Of a stretch of DNA of 62,000 nt, positions 27,404-40,700 are shown piece after piece. The DNA is taken from NCBI GenBank assembly GCA_030141605.1, contig JAQGDQ010000002.1:2705001-2767000 (forward strand). Reading direction: 5' to 3'. The stretch is from Tubiluchus corallicola. Taxonomy: Eukaryota > Priapulida > Priapulimorpha > Priapulimorphida > Tubiluchidae. Positions within the stretch are counted from its first letter, which is position 1; each line of letters begins with the position of its first letter. Below the pieces are notes generated by a model that saw nothing but the letters and a program-made list of their open reading frames with translations, made no database searches and was not told the DNA's origin. The translations under genes were made by a program, and so were the position numbers.

Positions 27404-29924
27404 ATGATCAACCTAAAAGGAGTTATTGGAATGATGGTGCTATATGTTCTAATAGCTGAAGTAAGTTGCATATAGTTTTTATTTATGCCCTACTTAATAC
27501 TAAAAAGAAATGTATATCAAAAAGGTTCAGATACTTAAACAAATTAAATTTAAATTGGTGTTGTCAAAATCTTACCTTAAATTTCTGTAGTTTTTAGTTT
27601 AGTCAGTTTAAAGGTATGTCTAAGTTAAAATATTGGTGAATCACGCTAAATAAAATTACATAATACTTCTAATCTCTAGAAATGTAGTAGACGCTTATTT
27701 TCGGCAAGTTTAAAACCGGTAAAGGACTATATGTAAATTATTAATTTTTAAATATTTTTTGCTTTTCTTGTGCCTGCGCAGACATTAAATTTTCGGTTGC
27801 GCATCTAAAACTTGCAAAATCTGTGAGAGCGCGCAGACATATGTAACCAAAATTGCAGAACAAGAAGTTACAACTCTTGTTCAAATTTTTAGTTGCACAA
27901 CTGTTTTAGAAGTTGCAAAACTATTGTACGACGCAACACACAAATAACGGTGATATGAATGAGATTGAGTAGTAAAATATCATAGGTTCAAAGGTCAGGA
28001 GTTCAAGTGACAAAAAAAAGAAATAGCAGGGGTTAACATGTAAGATGGAGATAACTGTAATAAAATGTGCTTTTATTGTTTGACGTAAATAGTTTTATGT
28101 TTTTATATCGCTTTTTATGCTGAAGTAATCTAATCTAATGTAATCTAATCTAAAAGTATGTACTTTAAGTGCATCGAAAATTCAAAGTGCATGGGTTAAA
28201 TGTCAGAGGACAGAGTGTTGGTGCTAACACGTCTAGATAGTTTTTGAAAGATAAAGTCCAAGGTCAAGGGTGAAATACTGGAATCTAAAAGAACGAAGTA
28301 TCAATATTCAAAAGAAGGATATAATGCGGGAGAGGAATAAAGTCTGTCGTACACGAAGCAAAGTCTGTATGCAACAACTTATATGACATAGTTTTTTGCT
28401 CGTGTGCGCGCTCGATAAACACTGCTTTTCAAACTTTACTGCACACAGATTTTTACTCATCTTACTCTCGTACGACAATTTGCATCATGCAAAAGCAGGT
28501 CAGACAAATAAAAAGCAATCATTTGTTATCTAGTAAATGTTTACAGTGGTTATCCGTACAAAAGTTGCTTCATATAAAAGCTGCCGCGTGCGCAAAAATA
28601 TTGTGTTAATGCCGTTTGCGTCACACAATTTGTTTCTTACACATGTGACTAATATTAACGTACAAATCTCAAAAAAATAGTGTCAAGAAACGAGAGGTAT
28701 CAGTGTTCAAATTTCAAGGGGAAAATGTCAGCAGGACAAAGTGTCAGAATTCAAGTAATGATCTAAAGTGCCATGTCAGATGGATAAATGTCTGAGTTGA
28801 AACACCGATGAAAGGATGTCGGGTTTCAAATGTCAGCTGACGAAAGGTCACAGGACTCACTGGATATAATTACAGTCATAGTCTGCCCGAGGATAGGAGT
28901 TGCGCCATTACAACAGTGTTCATTAGTTTTTAATGAGTTCCTGCATAAATTCCAAGCAGGTCGTAACTTGGTCCGAGGTCTAACAGAGGAGTTATAGCAA
29001 TAAAATTAATTATTTACTATATTTATTTTGTTTCCAGGACCATCATCGCCATCAAGGAAAATAATGAAAACGTATTAAGCGAAAATGTAGATATTTGTAA
29101 TTTTGGATGTTTTGAAATAATATTTCAAAAAAAAATAACGAGAACAATATTGCATTTGCGTCTGAACGTAATGTTAATGACAGGATCACAGAAGACAAAT
29201 TATTAAATTTTACACTAATTAAGTTAGTTACCGTTATTTGAGTTCATTAGCATTAACACCAGGAGCTACACTAGGCTATTTCGGAATCGTATTCAAATCA
29301 AGCCGCACAGTCCAATGAAATAATTAACCTTTCTTAATCAAATACAAAACGTTTCCTCTTTTATGGTGTCTACCTAATACATGTACGATTGCAAGTAACT
29401 ATAAGGAGAGAGAGTAATTTTAAGATACACATATAGTGTCAAGTCTTATAGTACCAGCGTTGCGCCTATAATAACCGAAGGACCTGCTGTCTAATTTCCT
29501 CAGCCTGCAGCTATACGTAATTGTGCAATAAAAGGGGTGAATGAGCTCTTATAACTGAAAGTGCTTGAAAATGCAAACGAATTAAGAAATATTGTCACAT
29601 CTGTTTATTTACACTGTCACAGGGTTTTGTTAAAGAAATTCGGCATATATGGCTTATTTTTGACCAATTAAATTCTAAATGAATTTATATAAAATCAAGT
29701 GAACCTCTGGGAGAGGCCAAAGTCCCGCCCCCCGGTATTCTCGTGTCACTTGCGAAAAATCCATGAGGATCAGGAAACAGAGTTATTCCATACGGATGTG
29801 ATGATTATATAAGGCATTTTATAATAACAAAACTTCAAGAATTCCCAATTATAATTTCTGAAATCAAAAGTGTGTGTTTTGGTCGAGGGTTCGACCCAAG
29901 TCATCACTCTTCTAACTGTTATCG

Positions 29925-29955
<31 letters not shown>

Positions 29956-31559
29956 GGGATAGCCTTTTGAAAAAAACCTAAAGCGCCGTGAATTCGCAAC
30001 GAATTGTCACGAAACTTCATACGAATATGCAAGAATAAATTCCGTTTCGACTGATGGAGTCGGTTGTTCAATCAGCCATGCTAAATTCAAGACGGCAGCG
30101 ATAACATTATTTTCGAAAGAAGCTTAAGGCTCCGCCAATTCGCAATGGATCGTCATAAAACCTCACATAATATACAAAAATTCTAGAAAATATACTGTTA
30201 TCAGAACGAATTCTACGAGTCGGATTTTTGATTTGTTATATCAAATTCAAGACGGCAACAGTGACGTCATTTCGAGCATAGCGAGTCCCTCGACCAATGA
30301 TTCGATTTGAACTTTTTTTGGTTATGGAAACGCTACTTGGATACCCTCAAAAAGTTTTGATCAACTAATTTCAACATCTTTTTAATTTGAATTTGATCAG
30401 ATAAAGTGAGAATGATTTTTTTGCCACCGATAGCAATGCACATAGTCTGCTAAATTGACTGTAACTTTCTTTTTTAGGTTTACTGCCAAACTCCGGGACG
30501 CGGCGGCCCCAGAGGTGGCAAACCTGACTTTGAATTTGGTGGTGGAGGCAGAGATGGTCGAGGATTCGAAGGCGGGGGTCGTAAATTTGGTCAAGGCCTT
30601 GGTTTAGGCCGTGGTTACGGTAGAGGTAGAGGAGGACGCAGACGTGGTTGCCAAGATGATGACTTTCTTCAAAAATACCAGGCGAAATGTAGTCGATTTA
30701 ATTCGACAGCTACCGTAACATGTGGAGACTTTGACACGGTGCACGACTGTTTGTGTGTGGACGGAAACTGTATGCAGGTGAATGTGAATACCTGTAATTA
30801 CCAGGGTTGCCGCGGGTGTGAACTTTTACATCTATATCCATGGATATCCGGCAACCCTGGTAAATAATTACTGAGTTATTATTTTAATATTTGTCCAAGA
30901 CGAAGGCGTCTGCAGCAGGCCAGCAACAAAATTACACAAAATTATGTATCCGTCAAATTACAGAGGTACAGATTACTTAACATTGGAAAGGTTACGTGTC
31001 AAGCAATGTACATTGCTGTGACATTCGTTGCCTGAATCGTTTAAAGGAGCTCCGTCTAAACAAAAAAATTATAAACGTATCATTTTAAAGCTCGTTTACA
31101 CCGGACAAAAAACATTCGACTTTTACTTCACTGCCCGTTAATAAAAATCACTAAGCTGTCTATGTTAATGTATTTTGTCCTCAGTAAGGTTATTGTTTAT
31201 AGAGCGTCTGCATAGAACAAAAACAAAATACGTTGCTCCCTTTATAAGCCGGAAGTCTACTCAGACAGTTCTCGCATTTTGCTCTGAATCTTGGATTTAC
31301 TGTGTTTGCTACTAACTTTTAATTAGTTTAATATAATTAATCGGTTATTGCGTATTGATTACTGCAGATAAAAGCACGACTCGGTGATGACGCGAGATGT
31401 CAATGTCTTCATGAAAACGGTGACCCGGTACTTGGATTCAATGGCCAGCCATTGCGTCTACGACACCTCAGAGCCTGCTATGTTACTGAAACCTGTGACT
31501 GCAGCTATGCCAACTTGCTGATTAATGAAGCGTGTACAGTAGAGTCGACGCAGCCCTAG
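27404..31559 (+). CDS. Secreted Arg/Gly-rich 12-cysteine protein (second paralogue)
   Basis: Exons are 27404-27460, 30478-30777 and 31368-31559, all joined in phase 0, giving 182 aa. Exon 1 is a 19-residue signal peptide (MINLKGVIGMMVLYVLIAE). The mature protein starts near VYCQTPGRGG. A Gly/Arg-rich segment follows (about 23-76: FGGGGRDGRGF, GRGYGRGRGGRRRG). The 12-cysteine domain (77-175) has spacings 12, 10, 8, 1, 4, 12, 1, 23, 5, 1 and 10, ending CDCSYANLLINEAC. Only Cys22 lies outside it. The last intron sits at the same place as in the first paralogue but has a normal GT donor. An ATTAAA polyadenylation signal is near 31585. The strong positive charge and probable disulphide knot suggest a matrix or adhesive component, or less likely an antimicrobial peptide. 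I know of no described family with this pattern. Confidence 0.85.
28060..28160 (+). mobile_element. Possible retroelement tail
   Basis: AATAAAATGTGC is followed by a short TAATCTAATCTAATG iteration, the kind of tail that ends L2/CR1-like elements. No coding part is visible upstream. Confidence 0.35.
29038..29064 (+). CDS. Alternative last exon, His-rich tail
   Basis: A strong acceptor (TTTATTTTGTTTCCAG) opens GACCATCATCGCCATCAAGG. In phase 0 after the signal-peptide exon 27404-27460 it encodes DHHRHQGK and a stop. If used, the product would be a tiny secreted peptide of about eight residues with three His, or the exon would act as a poison cassette. The sequence alone cannot decide whether it is used. 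Confidence 0.4.
   Translation, partial: DHHRHQGK
29885..30320. repeat. (GTT)n microsatellite and dispersed repeat
   Basis: A B-box-like GGGTTCGACCC at about 29887 precedes a GTT run (29924-29955). After that, two units of the repeat seen at 3900-4460 can be recognised near 30091 and 30249 (AAGACGGCAGCGATAACATT, then ATGGATCGTCATAAAACCTC in the first). All of it is inside the long intron of the second 12-Cys gene. Confidence 0.55.
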
Positions 31560-31599
31560 CCGCACCTCTTAACCTTCACTATCTATTAAAAAACAAATT

Positions 31600-34540
31600 C
31601 CAATTTTAGCATTTGATCCCATGCATAGTTAGTAGCCAGTTGTCATAATACCCACGTAAAACATGTCTGGGCTACAGACTTTTGTAGAGTAAGAGCGACA
31701 TCATATATGTTAAATACGGCACAATAAACAACAATGTTCTTATTAAAAAAATTTGCAAAAACAGTTTCGAAATTTGAATAATTTAAGAAATGCCTGATGT
31801 TTTTGGTTATTATAACTAGCAAACAGAAACAAATTTTGGGAATAGATCCGCATCGGTCAGTCAGAGTTAGAGACAAACCAAATTAACTATCTGGAATAGC
31901 ATCAGATAGTTCATTAAAATGTGAACTATCTCAGATTACAACCATTGTAGTGAGCAATTTTTTATTCTGAGACAAACAATATGAAGTCTGAAATAGTCGG
32001 AAATGCTTAATACATGTATAACAAACTTCACACGTGTAGTTGTTTTCTAGCACTAAGAAAAGTTTCGGCAAATATGTATGTCAGGAAAATATGTTTTTAT
32101 GCATTCTTTGAAATTTTGGACTTGATAATTGGTCTTGATAGCGCGGCGCAAACGTACTTGAATCAGCCATAATCTTGAATAAACTATAATCTATTATCAA
32201 CACTATCTATATATTCATATGTTTATATATATATTGCTAATGAAATAACACAAGATTTTCCATGATAAAAAATGACACTTATTGAAATTCACAGCATTCA
32301 TTCGCAGATTTCTTCATCTTGCAGAATGTTAGAGAACCTGTGATTCTTACTAACTTCTGAACTCTTTTCCTTTATTTTAAGTTCGTGTTACTACTCAGAG
32401 AGCAAAGGTGATAGTAGCCATGCAATCCCCGGCTGTAATCGAAGGAATTAAGCAATGTTTTTTGCCAATATGAATACGTAAATTATGGCTTTCTGGTGGA
32501 GGGAGTAAATTCAATGAGTGTAATAAACGTAACAAATAATTGACAAAGAGAAAACTGCACAATCTTCCATGTCCTTGGAATATGTTAATAATGTCTTAGT
32601 TTGATGAAACTCTTCAAACATCAGTCAAAATCGTCATATTCATGAATTAATTTGCAAAATGATAATTCAAATACAAAATTCAAAAAGCAAATGTTGGAAA
32701 ATAGCTTTTCGTTTTTTGTGCACGATTTGGTACAGTTTGGTTAGATTTGTATTTGACCCTGAGTAATTCTTGATTCACCCTCAAGCTAGATAAGTTGCGT
32801 CACTGTTTGCAAGTGTATAATCAACTACAGGCAGCAGTTGATAAAACCACTAGATTTCTCAATCCCTCCCTCGAGCCTTCTTTTCCAGCGATCAAAGATT
32901 CTGAGTTGGCAAAACACGGTTTATTTTTCTAGATTTTTTAGAGTCTCCATACGATTTTCTTTAAGTGTGTGCTTGTGACTTAGTGACTGAAGTTCCTTGT
33001 TATTAAAATAAGTTTTAGTCAAATATACACTTAGTTTGAATAAATGATTTATAAAGAAACATATATTTATATAAAAATTGATCGAAAATGTTGACCTGAA
33101 AAGTCGACCTTTTCATACGTAATGCAAGAAACGGGCATTTCTGACTAACTTATTTATAATCTTAAATTAATGACCAATGATTAACGATGGAATCAACGCC
33201 AAATTACTGAACTTTGATGCCAAACTTGACCGAAAAGCAAAAATGGCTTAGCATAAGAAAACCACCTACTGTCTACACAACTAGGTGCTAAACATTATTT
33301 AAAACATCACAGAAAGTGGATTTTTGCTCTTTTAGCTTTTTTCTTATTCTAGTTTGATTAAAAATGTCGTCGACGGCGAAAGTATTTTCATAACGATAAC
33401 AAAAATTATGCAGAGCACTTTTATGTTGATTCCGTAGGTGCTATTATTGTATTAAGCAAAAATTTTTGCATGCTATAGTGCAACTAAAACATAGAATGGT
33501 CTTAATTACTGACAATTTATGAACATATGATAATAATACTTGCTGCTGGAAGACTATTGTCACTGAATGCTTGATTCAAATAAATTTATGTATGTTTCGA
33601 AATTCTGTGCAATTTATATCAGAAAAATCACAACAGAGAAGGTAGAATAGGAAAGGAAGACTACTAAGTCCGCTATTAAATTTAATTTGTTTTCTCGTAA
33701 GCTTGTGCCAAAATGATTCATTATTGAAAGTTGTTTGGAAAATGAATACAATTAAACGAATGAAAAAGTTCCAAAAGGTCGAACAGTCTAAACATATCTC
33801 TACAAGATGACGTACCGTGTTTTATGATAACTTTTCTAAAAGCAAAACAATACAATCCCACAGAATTGTGCACATTTTTGGAGATTTGTTTTTTTTATTT
33901 GGGAAGACTATTTTGATTTCTTTCATATAAAATCCTATAGTTTCAACCAGCGTACATATAATTATCTAATCTAAAGTTATTTCGCTGTTTCGTCAGCGAA
34001 TAAATTCATCAGCTTAACACGATAAGCTCATAAAGTATACTATTTCAACCAAATACAACGTACAATCTTGCATAACACGCGTTATTTTAGTGAAGACTAA
34101 TTTTTTTCCACTCCATGCAGGTAACGTTGTATGTCTTACTAGCATTTCACAAAAATGGTTTAGACTATCTAAAAATACGCATAATCAATGAAATGGACTA
34201 ATTATTCCTGTAACGCTAAAAGTGTAAACAGATAAATGAGCCGGTTAAAGTAAAAATGGCTTGCTTGGCTTCTTAAGTGCACTGCTCATAGACTAATAAG
34301 ACATGCACCATAAGAGGCAGGGTAGCTATAATACAAAGCAGAAGTAGGAATGCATAATAATATTGTCACCGTGTAATAACTAATTAATCGGATCCAAAAA
34401 CATATATATATAACCATGTTCCAAATCATCAAAAAGGCTGTTGTTATTCGACGGGGAATTTTTATTGGCACTCTACGATGACGACGATTAAGTCCACCCC
34501 CTTGACAATGTAACAGCTCGACGAATGGACTGTAGGCCTA
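31600..34540. other. Intergenic, no gene seen
   Basis: Almost 3 kb of AT-rich DNA lies between the second 12-Cys gene and the large EGF gene. Open frames are short and featureless on both strands. Confidence 0.5.
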
Positions 34541-34552
34541 TCTTATACCAGA

Positions 34553-34607
34553 TATAAAACGGCCGTATTCAAGAAACTGGCGTCTTTCGACCGGTGTTAC
34601 GTCGTAG
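34553..34607 (+). promoter_or_regulatory. TATA box and 5' leader exon of the large EGF gene
   Basis: TATAAA at 34553-34558 is followed about 30 bases later by a likely start region. A short leader exon ends at GTAG|GTACGT (34607/34608). The matching acceptor TTTCATTTCAG ends at 34781, seven bases upstream of the start codon. A clear TATA box suits a strongly tissue-restricted secretory gene. Confidence 0.55.
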
Positions 34608-34787
34608 GTACGTACGTGATGGTTGCAATTTCACTATATAGTTTAACTATTGCTGATATTTTGTATTTTGTTTTAATTATTGAGTCAGTTATTGTGTGTC
34701 ACGAATTGTAACTATACGTATTTTTAGTTGTTTAAATCTAGCATTTATTTGAATACGTTAATTAAAATAGTTTCATTTCAGGTAATT

Positions 34788-37014
34788 ATGATGCGTTTGA
34801 TGGTCCTAGTTTTCTCTGCGGTTTTGGTCGCTGGCAGTGATTACAACCAGCCTTTCTACCAAGCAACCAGTGGCTTTGGCCAGTCGAGTGGTTATGGTTA
34901 TCAGGGAGATTACGAACCGGAACTGTACGGTTACGCAGGTTCCAGCGGTTACGGTAATACAGTCTATGGACCGGGAAGAGGATACGATATATATAATCAG
35001 GCCCTTGACTATGGACACCCACGTGGCTATGGTAGACCTGTTGAATATGGTTACGAAAACGCTGCAGGTTACGGTTATCCAGGATACCAACCACCAAACA
35101 ATCCATGCTATCCCAATCCATGTGAAAATGGAGGAACGTGCTCTGTAGATGGTTACTATGACTTCTTTTGCGAATGTCCATACGGCTTCATCGGCCAGAC
35201 GTGCGAAGATTCCAAATACCCAGGTAAGCAAACAAAAGATATTTAAAATTTAAAAAGGAGCTAATATTTTATTCAGTTACATAGTTACTGTTACATATGC
35301 CAACATGAATAAAAAGCGTTACAGAAAATTTGTTACACAACATTGTGTTATTATTATAAATTGATTGATCGCGTTTCATTTGTTGATACCTCGAGGTTAT
35401 GGCTACGCTCCAGGATACCATTATGGCTATCAACCACCAAGCGACCCATGCTATCCAAATCCATGTGAGAATGGAGGCACTTGCATTGCTGATGTCTATG
35501 ACTTCATTTGCGAATGTCTATATGGATTCACTGGTCAAACATGTGAAAATTCCATACAGCCAGGTATTGTAAAAATTTTGTTCAATAGTAGTTCACTCTA
35601 AACATGAACATTTTGCCATTTAGCACTAAGCTATTTAGTCATTGCCACAAATTGAGTCTCCTTTATTCAGGTTACGGTCCAGGCTACGATTATGGCAATC
35701 CACCATATGGGTTCCCAGGTTATGGCTACCAGGCACAAGATCCTTGCAATTCGAATCCTTGTCAGTATGGAGGTACCTGCACCTCGGAGGGTTACGACTA
35801 CACCTGTGAATGTACATACGGATATACAGGGGAGAACTGTGAAATTGGTAAAATTGTTTTCCTTATCAGAGGCGATTTAAATATTAATTAGCCACTTAGT
35901 TTTCATTGCCACAAACTGTGTCTCCTTTATTCAGGTTACGGTCCAGGCTACGATTATGGCAATCCACCATATGGGTTCCCAGGTTATGGCTACCAGGCGC
36001 AAGATCCTTGCAATTCGAATCCTTGTCAGTATGGCGGTACCTGCACCTCGGAGGGTTACGACTACACCTGTGAATGTACATATGGATATACAGGGGAGAA
36101 CTGTGAAACTCAAATTGGTAAAATTGTTTTCCTTATCAGAGGCTGATTTAAATATTAATTAGCCACTTAGTTTTCATTGCCATACTGATATACAGGGGAG
36201 TGTGAAACTAAATTGGTAAAATTGTTTTCCTTATCAGAGGCTGATTTAAATATTAATTAGCCACTTAGTTTTCCTTGCCATACGGATATACAGGGGAGTG
36301 TGAAACTAAATTGGTAAAATTGTTTTATCAGAGGCTGATTTAAATATTAATTAGCCACTTAGTTTTCATTGCCACAAACTGTGTCTCCTTTATTCAGGTT
36401 ACGGTCCAGGCTACAATTATGGCAATCCACCATATGGGTTCCCAGGTTATGGCTACCAGGCACAAGATCCTTGCAATTCAAATCCTTGTCAGTATGGCGG
36501 TACCTGCACCTCGGAGGGTTATGAATACACCTGTGAATGTGCATACGGATATACAGGGGAGAACTGTGAAACTCTAATTGGTAAAAATTTTCTTTACTTA
36601 TTACTCATTAATTTACTGCCATCTCAGAATAATTTACTGCCATCTCAGATTAATTTACTGCCATCTCAGAATATTTATTGCATCACCCTTTAATAAATTG
36701 CAGGCTATATACCCAACAGACCAAGTTATGGAGCAGGAACACCAGGATACGGAATCCACACTTATAGAGGGGACCAGTGCGATCCTAACCCTTGTCAAAA
36801 TGGCGGCACATGCGATCAAGTGAGTTATGACGATTACACCTGCATGTGCCCTTACGGCTACACTGGAGAAACTTGCGAGCAAGAGGTCAACTATGGTGGA
36901 TATGGACGCCGTAGAAGAGGTAGGAGACGTTTTGGTGGCAGGAGACGTTTTGGAGGTAGACTCCGAGGCCTACTTGGCAGATTCCGCAGAGGAAGTGGTC
37001 ATGGTGACGATTAA
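34788..37014 (+). CDS. Secreted Tyr/Gly-rich six-EGF protein with basic tail
   Basis: Six coding exons: 34788-35223, 35396-35563, 35671-35847, 35935-36117, 36398-36580 and 36704-37014 (1458 nt, 485 aa), all joined in phase 1. Residues 1-16 are a signal peptide (MMRLMVLVFSAVLVAG). Residues 17-105 are rich in Tyr and Gly (about one residue in five is Tyr; SGYGYQGDYEPELYGYAG). Six EGF-like domains follow, the first at about 107-139 (CYPNPCENGGTC, CECPYGFIGQTC). Each of exons 2-6 brings a Tyr-rich or Pro/Gly linker and one EGF. Exons 3, 4 and 5 are nearly identical. The C-terminus is strongly basic (GRRRRGRRRFGGRRRFGGRL). EGF repeats with Tyr-rich linkers recall mussel foot protein 2, in which Tyr is converted to DOPA. 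An adhesive or matrix role is therefore plausible but inferred. A polyadenylation signal is at 37196. Confidence 0.9.
36181..36355 (+). pseudogene. Two truncated EGF-exon relics
   Basis: Within the intron between exons 4 and 5 are two partial units (about 98 and 94 bp). Each consists of the last ~38 nt of the repeated EGF exon, its donor and the following intron. The upstream part of the exon is gone, and AAC is missing from GGGGAGAACTGTGAAAC. They cannot encode a domain and mark failed copies of the exon duplication. Confidence 0.85.
36610..36672. repeat. Three 21-bp tandem units
   Basis: ATTTACTGCCATCTCAGAATA is repeated three times with one or two differences, in the last intron of the large EGF gene. 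Confidence 0.9.
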
Positions 37015-37018
37015 TCAG

Positions 37019-37120
37019 ACGGCGAGGTAGGAGACGTTTTGGTGGAGACGTTTTGGAGGTAGACTCCGAGGCCTACTTGGCAGATTCTGCAGAGGAAGTG
37101 GTCATGGTGACGATTAATCA
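37019..37120 (+). pseudogene. Duplicated C-terminal coding segment
   Basis: Directly after the stop codon, about 100 bp repeat the end of the coding sequence: GGTAGGAGACGTTTTGGTGG and onward through TGGTGACGATTAATCAG, including the stop. A short internal deletion removed one RRRFGG unit. It lies in the 3' UTR and is not translated. Confidence 0.85.
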
Positions 37121-37708
37121 GTCAACGATACATAATTTATGAAAGTTAATACTGTAAAAAAATGTTTAATAATTTATGAATGTTAATACTGTAATAATAA
37201 AAATGTTAACTCCTAAAATGCAGGTTTAGCTGTTCTTTTTGAAATTGCAATCCTATAAAAGAAATGAGTAATACCAATAAAATCAAACCAATAAAATCAA
37301 ATCGGTTGAAAAAAATGAACATTTGAAAATTCCACCACATTTGGTCATTTCTCAGAAATGTGAATTCTCAACCATGCAAGCTTACTATAATCAAGATGTT
37401 CTTGCCTACAATTGATGTTGACAGTGAATACGTGCAGTTTTAAGGTTTAGGGTTTATGTTAAACTGAAAAATGGTTTACGTCACTTGTTTTATGAATATT
37501 TATTAACTTTCCAGTTTTAGTCACCATAATACACACTACCACTAATACATAATACCACTAGGCAGAGAATACATGCAGTGTAAGAAAACTGCGTAAAAAC
37601 AGTAAAAAATAAGAAATATCATTTTTGGTGCATTTAAATCAGCTTTATTTTTATTTACAAAAAAACAATGCAATTTGAGCTATACATGTACAAAAAATTA
37701 TTTGTATT

Positions 37709-40700
37709 CTAGAAACTTTCAGTGGATCGGCTGGCAACAGTTCGTAGATTACCATACACTTTCGAGGGTGGACTACCTAAAATTTAAGTAATATTAGCTG
37801 TAAATATATGCATAATGAAAACATTCATGTGATTGTAAAAGCCTAATTAAATGTACCTCAGAAATGAAAACAAGCTGGTTAGTAAGCTTAATTTCTCTGC
37901 TGGCTGGAATCAAAAAGCTAGCAGTACAATCCTAATTAAATGTACCTCAGAAATGAAAACAAGCTGGTTAGTAAGCTTAATTTCTCTGCTGGCTGGAATA
38001 AAAAAAACTAGCAGTAACAATCAATAATACTACACTGCATGTATCCTGCCATCTTGTGGCAGTAAAAGAAGATTCAGTGTCTGTCATAGACCTGTGGTGT
38101 GGACAAAAAAATGATAGCGAAAAAACTTGTTCAGATCACTTGTTTTTCAATGAATAAAGTCATACTTGCTTTGCTCAAATTAAATATGGGAGCCTTGTTA
38201 TAGAGCTCGTGCCTTTGACAAATTGAATTTTAATAAAATATTGAGTGCGATTGCCTAATCTTGAGTGCCTAACTACCTGCAAGATTAGAGTACCTTACAC
38301 CTGTACACAGCTGTGCAGTTTTATCAATGCAGTCACAAAGCTAACAAGGAGTCTATACTGCCATGCTCAACTGAATAGTCCAGGTAGTCCCAATATCTAG
38401 TAAAAGAACTTCTACTAAGAAGCTGCTTATGATGTTACACACTTCTAACAGCAGATCAATAACACTTGCAAGATTCACTCTCATTAATGTAACATGCTTA
38501 CACCATATTATAACATTTAAGAAAGTGTATGATCAAAGGATGCAGAGCTCACATTTCCAGCTGCAATCTCATTGTATATATTATTACAAAACAAAAACTT
38601 TCTTAGCAGAATTTCCTTCAGCTTAAACAGTGATTAAAGGAAAGCCTCGGTTCTTGTTATACATACATGAATAGTGTGGTTAAAAGAAATATAGAAAACT
38701 TACCTAATATTAAATTGCAGACTGCTGTTCTGGCTATTTTTGCATTTTGATAGGAACCAAGAATGTGTATTTTCCTAAAAAGAAGTATAAATTTATGGCA
38801 GAATTTATAAAAATTTATGAAATGTGAGTAATATATGGGAAGTGTTAGTGAAAAACACAAGATTTTCTCAACTCAGCTAGGGCTGTCTGAAAGCAATCCA
38901 AGAAATCAGGGGTAAGCTAGGTAGGAAGCAGAGGAAAGAGAGCTATTTCCTGGCTTCTGAAGTATATTTTCAAATCAATTTATGCTAATGGCAAAAACTT
39001 TTTTTGAAAACTATTCATTTAAACTGAAACATTTATAAATAAGTGCGTTCAACTTTTTCGTTTATTTGTCAGCATATATACTGTAACATCTAAAATGCTA
39101 AATGATACGATTACACGACCAATAAATGTACAATTAGTTTTACTACTATTCAGGACAAATCATAGACATTATTATTTAAAAACTGGTATGTTAGTTGGTA
39201 GTGGTATAGCAGGTTCGAGAAACAGGGAACATTTCATCCGTAGGCCAATAAATGATTATCGGAAATTTTGCACTGAGCAACATGGCAACGTTTCTCTTAT
39301 AAGCACTTGTAACAACTAAGGCCAATTAAAATTAATTACTTTCTTATCATCTGCATTATTACCTGTTTTACATTTTGGGGCTGGAGCATCTTTGATATTT
39401 GATATTTTTGAATTGGTATAATCATCATTGCAAAAACTTCCACTTTCTGAACTGTAGACTTTGCTGTAGAAAAACATGACTGTGGAGAAATTTTGCAATT
39501 CAAAAGTGAGAAGTAAAGAGGTCTGAGCTCAAAGCCAAAAAACTGGCTGTGGATGATAATCAAGTAATTAATATTATGTAGCCTAAAATGAAATAATCTA
39601 GCAAAAGTCCATGAAAATATACTCTTCTATGTACCTGGCCATTAAGTGGTAAAGTGCCATTTCCTAGATTGTGAATAGGAAAGATTTACAGATGGTTTTA
39701 GTATTAATTCGGTATGAAATAAAATAGCTACCACAATCACATGACTCTTTTATTGTACAGTAGCAGTAGAGTAGAAATCAAATGGACATTTCGACATTCT
39801 CTTAATGCCATCGACTCACGTTTTTCTGCTGAGGGTGGCATGAAGACAATGCTGAAACATACAGTTGGTTTCTACTAGAGTGATGATTGCAATAAAACTA
39901 TCATGTTCAATGGCTGATGTAACTACTTTATTTATCTTAAAGTTAACATTTCCAAGTGATAAAGATAATTCAGAATGTCTACTGACTTTTGTAAGTCACT
40001 GTAAGCAATAAGGACTCATCCACAACCATCAACTGAACTAATAAAGTAATTTTTAAAGCTGGTGTTCTTCAACCTAAAACACTATACTAGTGTGCATAAA
40101 CTACATTACGTATACTACACTATAGATAAAATACTCTAAATTAGAGAATCCACTCACAGCATCATGCTGAAATAAGTGAAAGTCTTCCTGTTAAATGATT
40201 AGTGTTACAGTTCTCAAACTTACGAGTCTGCTAAAACTATCCTGGTTTTTGTAACATTCTCTATTGTAAATTTCGTCTTGCCGCCTTTGCCTGCAATCCG
40301 ACCAATAGCTCGAGACAAGTGATCACCTTTGAGTGGTTTAACTATAATATGAGCAACGTACATTAAACATTTTTAGTATGCACAAATTACACATATAAAA
40401 GTTGCAAATTTGATATTAGCACAATGACTGTGTGCAGGCCTACAAGAACTGATCCTAGCTATTTGGTGATTTGATGTGTGTTAGCTAGTACTTTTGCACA
40501 ATAATATTTGTTAGTAAACTATTTGATATTTCATTGATTATTTATGAGATGTAAATTTTGGCCTTGGGTTTAAACTCAGGGCTTGATGGTCATGATTCGT
40601 CAGTCATCATTTCATGATGTCTGTTATGTGGTTGTGTTGTCATGACAATAAATCTAACCATTTATAAATTATGAAACAAATATATTTTGCAGATTTTACC

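Noticed and set aside
29885-29900. tRNA gene around GGGTTCGACCC
   Set aside because: There is no acceptor stem or A box at the right distance.
34786-35231. Antisense and +1 frames of 100-141 codons over the Tyr-rich exon
   Set aside because: They are shadows of the repetitive GGTTATGG-type codons of the real EGF gene, whose frame has a signal peptide and consistent splice phases.
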